DNA from: Omphiscola glabra
Lineage: Eukaryota > Mollusca > Gastropoda > Lymnaeidae
Assembly (NCBI GenBank): GCA_964017045.1
Contig: OZ024809.1
Location: forward strand, 11,228,307-11,292,306
Length of the DNA stretch: 64,000 nt
Direction: 5' to 3'
The notes under the pieces are model-generated. The model was given only the letters and a program-made list of their open reading frames with translations, did no database searches and was not told the origin of the DNA. Positions 56,375 to 64,000 of the stretch are shown one piece after another. How positions within the stretch are numbered: the first letter of the stretch is position 1; each line of letters opens with the position of its first letter. Both the position numbers and the translations under genes were made by a program.

Positions 56375-56800
56375 TATATGCAGGCATCCGTCCGTCCCAA
56401 TGCGACGATGGTGTAGACTAAGTCTACAAGGCCTGGGATTATTCTTTTTAGGATTATAAGCTGGTTCCCTTCACAGCAAATCGCCTCTCTCCACGCCGCT
56501 GGATAGCCACAAGGGAACATCATGTGGATGGTACAGCTTGGCACCAGTAGCGTCGCAGGAGTTGTCAGTATGTTTTATTGTGTAGATGTTATCCGCCTAC
56601 GGGACTCCATCTCCGGGTTTGAATTCATAGTTTCCTTCTCTTAGATGAGTTGCCGTCCAAGGTTAACGAGTCCCATCCACCCGGGGTGCTGGTGGTGTTT
56701 GTGATTCACTGGGGTTTGGTGGTGGGGATTGAACTCCAGACCATGAGGTTCAGATTGGCCCAGTAGAGTGCCGCTTATGCAGCAGCTGATGTGCCACTTC
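56375..56800 (-). mobile_element. tRNA-derived SINE family, copy 1
   Basis: It is reverse to the copy at 60655. A Pol III B-box GTTCAATCC lies at 56726-56734 (minus) and a weaker A-box-like TGGCACATCAG lies upstream. The shared body includes ACTCGTTAACCTTGG, GGCAACTCATCTAAGAG, CGTAGGCGGATAACAT and GCGACGCTACTGGTGCCAAG. It then extends about 150 bp beyond where the other copy stops. Confidence 0.7.
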
Positions 56801-57151
56801 AATGTTCAAAATGTCTTATAACAAAATTGTATTGTCTCTTTGTTTTTGACGACGTTATAGGACCGCCCACAGATGATAGCATTGTATTTTTTGGTTTATG
56901 AAATAATAGAGCAATATTGTCTCCTTATAGAAACAACAAATTTCGGCGTGTGTGCAAAGAGAGAAATTAAGTTTGAATGGGAGGCAACAACTGAGATCAA
57001 ACGTATGACAACTCTTGGTGGTCCGTCAATTCTGACAGGTGTGTATATCAATAATCGTCATTGTTCTCTGTCAGCACTGACCTTGACATTTAACAATCAC
57101 GATTTACGTGTCATGAGCAATATCAGCATTTCAGTTGAAACTATTTCAGGA
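56801..57151. other. Unassigned; unrecognised open frame 56873-57217
   Basis: The plus frame includes EIKRMTTLGGPSILTGVYIN and runs into a G-run. I do not recognise it. Confidence 0.3.
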
Positions 57152-57510
57152 GAGAGAGGGGAGATAGTCTTGGGGGGGGGGGGGCTGGAGAAGGGGATGG
57201 GGAGAGAATGGCATTGAGGGGAGTAAAGAGAGAATGAGATGAAGAGGGGGTGGGGACACGGGGACACAAATATAATGGGTGGGGAAATTGAGAGAGATAT
57301 GGAGAGAGGAAATGTGGGATCAGGAGACAGAGAGAGGAGGAAAATAAGAGATTGAAAGAGGTCACAAAGGGATCAAAGAGAGGAGGAAAAGATTAACATT
57401 TAGATGTGGCAGAGGGAAACAGAGACAGGGAAAGATATATTGAGATTGAGAGAGAGAGAGAGGGTGAGAGAGAGAGAGTGTGGCAGAGAGAGAGAGACAA
57501 AGAGAGGAGG
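57152..57510. repeat. Purine-rich GA/GGA tract
   Basis: AGAGAGAGG and GGGGATGGGGAGAG-like low-complexity sequence with a G-run near 57172. Confidence 0.88.
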
Positions 57511-57720
57511 TTCCGATTTTAGGTACCCAATTTTGTACTCACAATGCCTTGATGGGCATGAAGTTTGTACATATCATTATGAACAGTGAGATTGTATTGG
57601 TGGGCACATAAGCAGAGGGCAGCTGCTTATAGCGGACTTAGAAAGGGGGTTGGGGGGAGAGAGAGACGTCGGGAATAAGACAACTCCATGTTAATGACAT
57701 AAAAAGCTATTTCTTTAGTG

Positions 57721-57739
57721 CAGCGTTTCCCAAAATGTC
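57721..57739 (+). mobile_element. Orphan hAT-like left terminus
   Basis: CAGCGTTTCCCAAAATGTCG resembles a hAT MITE left end and is followed almost at once by the 22-bp array. Confidence 0.4.
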
Positions 57740-57744
57740 GCAAG

Positions 57745-58085
57745 ACAGTAGCTAAAATACCGGATCAAGAACGCTAACATGCTTTATCATGAAAGCTAAA
57801 ATACCGGATCAAGAAAGCTAAAATACCGGATCAACAAAGCTAAAATACTGGATCAAGAAAGCTAAAATACTGGATCAAGAAAGCTAAAATACTGGATCAA
57901 GAAAGCTAAAATACTGGATCAAGAAAGCTAAAATACTGGATCAAGAAAGCTAAAATACTGGATCAAGAAAGCTAAAATACTGGATCAAGAAAGCTAAAAT
58001 ACTGGATCAAGAAAGCTAAAATACTGGATCAAGAAAGCTAAAATACTGGATCAAAAAGGCTAAAATACCGGGCAAAGAAAGCGAA
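57745..58085. repeat. 22-bp minisatellite x ~15
   Basis: The unit core is AAGCTAAAATACTGGATC. The central ~10 copies are identical by eye and the end copies are diverged. Confidence 0.96.
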
Positions 58086-58914
58086 ATCACCGGCAGCTGA
58101 GTATCTAGTGTCAATAAAAATAACGAGCTCTGTAGCTAAAGCCATAGGAAAGGATTTCGAGTTATGGGAGGTCATGTGTGTGTCGCAGGATAACTCTCCC
58201 ATTACTGCGGATTATTTAACGCCCGCCACAGTTTCCACAGGGTCAACGAACTCGGACTGCTACAGTGAGACAAGGGACGTAATCGATGGTCATACATCTC
58301 TTAGAGTTACTTGCTACAAACTTAAATAATTGAAGGAAGCACTCTCTTGAAAAGAACCAACAAAAAAAAAAATATGTGTTTTCAACAAGGGTTCTCAAAT
58401 TGATGTAAATTGCAACACGCCCGTTCGAATACCGCGATCCATCAATGGATGTTACATTTGAAAATAATGTATTTGAGCCATATCTTGCAATGGGTCAAAG
58501 TAGACACACTCAGCAGTTCATAAATGTGAACGCATTATAAAATAGATCTTATCATTAAACCCTCATCCGCCATGACAATTCCAGAACTACCAATGTGACG
58601 CGCGAATGACCTCGGCAGTGTGCCAAATCCGGCAGTGTCACGCTGATCTGTGAACAGTATGAGAACATTGGCCATACTTTCATCTTCTGAAGACAACCGT
58701 GTCAGAGAAACCTAATGAGCTCTGATGAACTCACCAGCACATCAAAGCCATCGCTAGTTGTGTGCTTAAAACATCAAAGTATCGATCCTCGACACCAGCT
58801 AACGACGGCGAAACCAGGGCGGTGGCAAACACGATTACCGTGACTCATGGAAGTATCGTATCGATCCATCGCCGACACTCAAAACAGCTTATCGTATCGG
58901 CACGCCCATGACAA
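58086..58914. other. Unassigned; unrecognised open frame 58108-58329
   Basis: The plus frame includes FELWEVMCVSQDNSPITADY and ends in a TAA. I do not recognise it. A hAT-like terminus CAAGGGTTCTCAAATT lies at 58386. Confidence 0.3.
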
Positions 58915-59045
58915 AGCTTTAGTATCGGCACAACGCTGAAACAACTATCGGCACACCGCTGACACAACTGTCGACACGCCGCTGACACAACTATCGAAAC
59001 GCCGCTGACACAACTATCGACACGCTACTGACACATGTATCGTAC
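58915..59045. repeat. Degenerate minisatellite, ~23-bp unit x ~5
   Basis: CAACTATCGACACGCCGCTGA-like units, here quoted in part: CAACTATCGACACGCCG. Confidence 0.88.
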
Positions 59046-59153
59046 TGACAAAACAGTGACATAATTCACTCACAGATGTAATACAACATACAAATTTTTA
59101 ATGACACAGACAAGACATTAGGCTGACGCTGAGACAGTTCAATCCAGGGAATC

Positions 59154-59189
59154 TCAAAATCGCGGCCCGCGGGCCATTTGAGACCCGCA
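59154..59189 (+). mobile_element. Orphan hAT-like left terminus
   Basis: CAGGGAATCTCAAAATCGCG followed by GCCCGCGGGCC resembles the CAGGG...GGCCCGCGGGCC class of hAT MITEs. The element runs into the next array. Confidence 0.5.
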
Positions 59190-59400
59190 AGACGATATTT
59201 TGCGACCCGTTACCTGACAGCACAGTTGAGTGTTAATGCGGCCCGCTACACGACAGCAAAGTTTAGTGCTAATGCGGTCCACTGCATGACAGCACAGTTT
59301 AGTGTTAATGCGGTCCACTTCCTGACAGAACAGTTTAGTGTTAATGCGGTTCACTCCCTGACAGCACAGTTTAGTGTTAATACGGCCCGCGCGTTTTCCC
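59190..59400. repeat. Minisatellite, 39-bp unit x ~5
   Basis: The unit contains CAGTTTAGTGTTAATGCGG then TCCACTNCMTGACAG. The period of 13 codons keeps frames open. Confidence 0.93.
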
Positions 59401-59741
59401 CATTCTCGTATCTATAATGTGACCCTCAGCGATAGTTTCAGTCGAATCTCACCGAGTTGTCTAATTCTGGTGTGTATCATGTTTGTATAAATTTGGACGG
59501 TATTATAATGGTCCGAATCGTTTTAAAATCGGTCTAAAAATGTTTTTGGAGCATTTTATGAGACAAACGGTTTTGAGAAAACACGCTTCGAATAGTGTAT
59601 ATTATAGATATATCATACGTTTAAAAAGTCAGTTAGTGGGTAATGCACAACCATAAGTGTTGTAAATGGTGGCAATCTTACACAGTATTAAAGAATCTCT
59701 ATTAAAATTGCCCGTATCTTGTACGAGTGGGGTATCTGGCA
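59401..59741. other. Unassigned spacer
   Basis: No supported feature. Confidence 0.45.
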
Positions 59742-60138
59742 ACAGAGTGTAGGAGGAAGTAAGTGAAGCCTAGTTCTTGAGAACCCTTCATGTTTTTATT
59801 TATTATTTATAAATGTTGATCAGATTGTAACAGTTGTTCTTTACTGAATGCAGGGCCGACCTTAGGCCACTGCAACCTATGCGGCCGCAGTGGGCCCCGC
59901 ACTTTCATAGGCCCCGCGCTAATTTATTTTCTAATACAAAATATTAATTTGCATTTATTATCCTTATCACTACCCAGACTGGGCCCCGCGCAATCCGTTT
60001 CACATAGGGCCCCGCAATTTTTAGGGCCGGCACTGACTGAATGTATAATCACTTTCTCGTGAAATACTTGATGCGGCCCCGTTTCAATTAGACTCTACCG
60101 CCTGCGGCCCCCGGATAATTTGAGAGTGAGACCCCTCG
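59742..60138 (-). mobile_element. hAT-like element family S, copy 2, with nested MITE
   Basis: The reverse complement matches 46117-46346: GAAGCCTAGTTCTTGAGAAC, TGTAACAGTTGTTC, AATACTTGATGCGGCCC and CTCTACCGCC. The match is interrupted at 59851-60035 by a MITE. Confidence 0.75.
59851..60035 (+). mobile_element. hAT-like MITE (CAGGGCCGACC), nested, 185 bp
   Basis: The termini are CAGGGCCGACCTTAGG and AGGGCCGGCACTG. A perfect 8-bp duplication ACTGAATG lies at 59843-59850 and 60036-60043. GTGGGCCCCGC and GGGCCCCGCGC recur inside. Confidence 0.94.
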
Positions 60139-60654
60139 TTTGAACAGAATGTTATGATATGGCAGACTTTAACATCTTGGGCCTATAACATCTCCTATTT
60201 TGTGACGTCACCAACTGACATGACGGACAACCATTGCAGTTTCTCCCACGCACTTGATTATGAAACTAGTTGAGATGCAGAATGTTCGCGTCCTTGGTTA
60301 TGAAAGAAAGCTATCACGTGTTCGTGATTATGAAAGATGTTGATGAGATGCGGGAATCTGGCGTGCATCTCTATATTGAATGCACGATCTCCCTTCGAGA
60401 CCCGTATTTCCTCTACTATAAATAAGACGGATAATTGTAATTGAGGAAACTTGAGCGATAGTTACTTACCATTGTGTGTGTGTGGGGATAAAAAATTACC
60501 CAAAAGTATTTTCCCCATTCGTATTACTTGTGTGGATTAATATTTTCACTGTATGTGTGGATAACTATTTCCAAATTTTTATTACTAGAGATATCCAATT
60601 TAATTCAAGTGCTGTAAATGGATATATTTTCCCCCTTTTCTCATTTGTAGGATA
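60139..60654. other. Unassigned spacer
   Basis: No gene is supported; a short AT-rich stretch follows near 60410-60600. Confidence 0.45.
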
Positions 60655-60905
60655 TGCTGGGGAGCCAAGTGGTTTAACTGAGCAAATCTCAAGTTCATGG
60701 TCTGGAGTTCAATCCCCACCAAGCAAAAACCCCACCAGCTTCCCCGGGTGGATGGTACTCATTAACCTTGGATGGCAACTCATCTAAGAGACGGAAACTC
60801 TGAATTCAAAACGCAGAGATGCCCGTAGGCGGATAACATTGGTACAATGAACTATTCCGACAACTCCTGCGACGCTACTGGTGCCAAGCTGTAACTGTCT
60901 GAGTA
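60655..60905 (+). mobile_element. tRNA-derived SINE family, copy 2
   Basis: A-box TGGTTTAACTG (60670-60680) and B-box GTTCAATCC (60707-60715) both fit the Pol III consensus, within a tRNA-like head beginning GGGGAGCCAAGTGG. The body matches copy 1 in opposite orientation. It ends at about GCCAAGCTGTAACTG with no clear tail. Confidence 0.75.
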
Positions 60906-61699
60906 AGTTGACTGTTTAAAACCTTACTAGCTTAGGTCTCGCTATCTCAGTCCACTGGTTTCAGTCCACCGGTTTCAGTCCACCGATTTCATTCCTTTGT
61001 TAAGTGCTTTTCTTCAAACGTGCACCAACGTGCCGACTCGTAAAATACATTTAAAACGTAACACGCAGACAGACATGCACAGAAACATAAACAAAATAAC
61101 TAAACACTGACAGACGCACGTGTTGGACCTACCAATTCCATCTGAGGCGTCCGAATCCACCCGTGAAGCGAAGGTCCGACTCCGGTCAGTCAGCAGACAG
61201 GGTCATTAAAAAGACAAAGACCGACTCAACGACCACAGCGCCACGTGCTCGCCTTCAATATCCTTTGAGGAACAGATGCTTTGTTTTTGTTACTTTTTTG
61301 TTCTTTCACAAATATTTGATGATTAGACTACAACAGATGAAAACACAACGTCACCCGTGTAGAGCAATTTTAATTGGATGTCCGAGAACTTTGCAGTGAA
61401 AAAATGAAAGTATCCACGAAATTCCAGAAACGGCCACCAGGTTTTTTGTTGAGATCCGATTTCTCCAAAAATTTCGACAACATGAAAAGTTGAAAACTCG
61501 TAGGAGTGTTTAGTAAGTTATGCACTTGGTGCGGAGACGTTAGGTGCCGAGGGATTTGCACAAGTTTTGAAATTCAGAATGCGCATACCAATGACACGGT
61601 ACGATGGATCTGATAGTAACTAACAGTGACACGACAACTGCATTTTACAGTACCTACACTTGCATAACACAGTACCTACAGATATATATATTAGAATAC
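60906..61699. other. Unassigned; basic open frame at 61163
   Basis: Three TTTCAGTCCACCGG units lie at about 60950-60990. The plus frame 61163-61280 reads KRRSDSGQSADRVIKKTKTD then PRARLQYPLRNR, a basic stretch with NLS-like clusters. No family was recognised. Confidence 0.3.
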
Positions 61700-61983
61700 A
61701 TACAACAATAAACAACACTATGTCACAGCGCAAACAATCTAATACCACGGTGCCATCAATCCAATACAAAAGTACAAACATTACATTACTCATAATCATA
61801 TATCCCAGCTTCAATAATCCAATATCAAAAGTACCAACAATCCAAAACCAAAAGTGCCAATAATACAGTACAAACAATGCTTTACCACTGTATCAACAAA
61901 CCAATACCAACAGTACAACAGTGCAAATAATACAGGATAACCAATCCTACGCCACAACATCAACAATCCAATATCACATTACA
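61700..61983. repeat. Degenerate CAA/ACCA-rich prelude to the 22-bp array
   Basis: AATACCAAAAGTACAAACAA-like units with loose ~20-24-bp spacing, probably decayed edge units of the following array. Confidence 0.7.
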
Positions 61984-63560
61984 AGCAATCCAAGGCCTTC
62001 GTACCAACAACCCAAGGCCACCGTACCAACAACCCAAGGCCACCGTACCAACAACCCAAGGCCACCGTACCAACAACCCAAGGCCACCGTACCAACAACC
62101 CAAGGCCACCGTACCAACAATCCAAGGCCTTCGTACCAACAACCCAAGGCCATTGTACCAACAATCCAAGGCCACCGTACCAACAACCCAAGGCCATTGT
62201 ACCAACAATCCAAGGCCTTCGTACCAACAACCCAAGGCCATTGTACCAACAATCCAAGGCCACCGTACCAACAACCCAAGGCCACCGTACCAACAACCCA
62301 AGGCCACTGTACCAACAATCCAAGGCCTTCGTACCAACAACCCAAGGCCACCGTACCAACAACCCAAGGCCATTGTACCAACAATCCAAGGCCACCGTAC
62401 CAACAACCCAAGGCCACCGTACCAACAACCCAAGGCCACTGTACCAACAATCCAAGGCCTTCGTACCAACAACCCAAGGCCACCGTACCAACAACCCAAG
62501 GCCATTGTACCAAAACTCCAAGGCCACTGCACCCACAATCCAAGGCCTTCGTACCAACAACCCAAGGCCACCGTACCAACAACCCAAGGCCACCGTACAA
62601 ACAACCCAAGGCCACCGTACCAACAACCCAAGGCCACTGTACCCACAATCCAAGGCCTTCGTACCAACAACCCAAGGCCACCGTACCAACAACCCAAGGC
62701 CACTGCACCCACAATCCAAGGCCTTCGTACCAACAACCCAAGGCCACCGTACCAACAACCCAAGGCCTTGGTACCAACAATCCAAGGCCACCGTACCAAC
62801 AACCCAAGGCCTTGGTACCAACAATCCAAGGCCACCGTACCAACAACCCAAGGCCTTGGTACCAACAATCCAAGGCCACCGTACCAACAATCCAAGGCCA
62901 CCGTACCAACAATCCAAGGCATTGGTACCAACAATCCAAGGCCACCGTACCAACAATCCAAGGCCACCGTACCAACAACCCAATGCCACTGTACCAACAA
63001 CCCAAGGCCACTGTACCAACAATCCAAGGTCACTGTACCAACAACCCAAGGCCACTGTAGCAACAATCCAAGGCCACCGTACCAACAATCCAAGGCCACC
63101 ATACCAACAACCCAAGGCAACCGTACCAACAATCCAAGGCCATCGTACCAACAACCCAATGCCACTATACCAACAACCCAATGCCACTGTACCAACAACC
63201 CAATGCCACTATACCAACAACCCAATGCCACTGTACCAACAACCCAATGCCACTATACCAACAACCCAATGCCACTGTACCAACAACCCAATGCCACTGT
63301 ACCAACAATCCAAGGTCACTGTACCAACAACCCAAGGCCACTGTAGCAACAATCCAAGGCCACCGTACCAACAATCCAAGGCCACCATACCAACAACCCA
63401 AGGCAACCGTACCAACAACCCAAGGCCATCGTACCAACAACCCAATGCCACTATACCAACAACCCAAGGCCACTGTACCAACAACCCAAGGCCACTGTAC
63501 CAACAACCCAATGCCACTGTACCAACAACCCAAGGCCACTGTACCCACAATCCATAATCT
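61984..63560. repeat. 22-bp satellite x ~72 with block duplication
   Basis: The unit is CCAAGGCCACCGTACCAAC plus AAY. Variants (CCTTCG, CATTG, CCACTG, AATGCC) recur in ordered blocks. A 13-unit block is repeated exactly 286 bp apart (first near 63021, second near 63307). Very long frames are open in most phases on both strands (up to 438 codons). These are repeat shadows. Confidence 0.97.
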
Positions 63561-63636
63561 CAGTACTATAATCCCAATAACTTTGGATACAATCCACCGC
63601 CATGTAAGATCAACAGGATTAAGATTTGGGCACGTG

Positions 63637-63940
63637 ACAGTATGCATACCTTGACAGTATGTATACCGTGACAGTATGTATACCGTGACAATATTCATAA
63701 CGTGACAGTAAGTATACGTGGCAGTATGTATTACGTGACAGTATGTATAACGTGACAGTAAGTATACCGTGGCAGTGTGTATAGTGTGTCAGTATAATAT
63801 ATACCATGACCGTATGTATACCGTGACCGTATGTATACCGTGACAGTATGTCTAACGTGACATTAAGTATACCGCGACAGTAAGTATACAGAGACAGTAT
63901 GTATACCAAGACAGTATGTATACCGTGACCGTATATCATG
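63637..63940. repeat. Minisatellite, ~18-bp unit x ~17
   Basis: GACAGTATGTATACCGT-like units with AACGTG and CCGTGACC variants. Nothing is seen from 63941 to the end of the window. Confidence 0.93.
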
Positions 63941-64000
63941 TCTGACGATTGTTGTTGTGTGTATTGCTTGAACTTTGTGACCTGATTAGCCCGTGTTGTC

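Noticed and set aside
61163..61399. Basic, NLS-like frame as a gene start
   Set aside because: It begins with GTG, has no donor site in a sensible position and no recognised family. Kept only as a note in the spacer.
61921..63654. Very long open frames (up to 438 codons) of YQQPKATVPTTQG and LGLLVQWPWVVG type on both strands
   Set aside because: The same 22-bp repeat is open in most frames of both strands, with no initiation context, splice sites or non-repetitive domain. The stop-free unit explains it.

Overview
This is eukaryotic, almost certainly animal, nuclear DNA. The evidence is a spliced PH-domain exon with canonical splice sites, many short hAT-like terminal-inverted-repeat elements with 8-bp target duplications, 3' ends of non-LTR retrotransposons, a tRNA-derived SINE family, and no bacterial-style gene packing. 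The LINE and hAT MITE types, together with the density of minisatellites and long G/C homopolymers, remind me of lophotrochozoan genomes, perhaps a gastropod mollusc. That placement is from memory and is the weakest statement here.

The window is nearly gene-free. The only host coding sequence I can defend is one 105-nt exon at 17885-17989 on the minus strand. It encodes the C-terminal part of a PH domain closest to type II diacylglycerol kinases (delta/eta). If that is right, much of the window could be intron of this gene, transcribed leftwards. I could not find the neighbouring exons. All other long open frames are shadows of tandem repeats or transposon relics.

About 60 tandem arrays, with units of 4 to about 95 bp, cover roughly 24 kb by summing my coordinates. 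The largest are a 20-bp satellite at 13395-16180 in three sequence zones, a 22-bp array at 24180-25929, a 32-bp array at 45021-46009 and a 22-bp array at 61984-63560. Several have higher-order structure. The 43-bp array at 17971-18436 is special: each unit repeats the intron/exon junction of the PH exon, giving 11 copies of a 3' splice site in a row.

Mobile elements: four copies of one ~197-bp hAT MITE (285, 27346, 50160, 52429); other hAT-like MITEs (25930, 27724, 30026, 42172, 55268, 59851); a pair of larger related copies (46117 and 59742, the second carrying a nested MITE); a dispersed family at 26541, 54699 and 34155 whose third copy is split by a 373-bp fold-back element; a MULE-like fold-back with 9-bp duplications (37168-37466); two LINE 3' ends (48925, 55565); another LINE tail (31140); and two SINE copies (56375 minus, 60655 plus).

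The most interesting signals are the captured splice acceptor, the repeated juxtaposition of orphan hAT-type left termini with the start of minisatellite arrays, and arrays whose units are dense in transcription-factor-like palindromes. No operon-like or defence system was seen.
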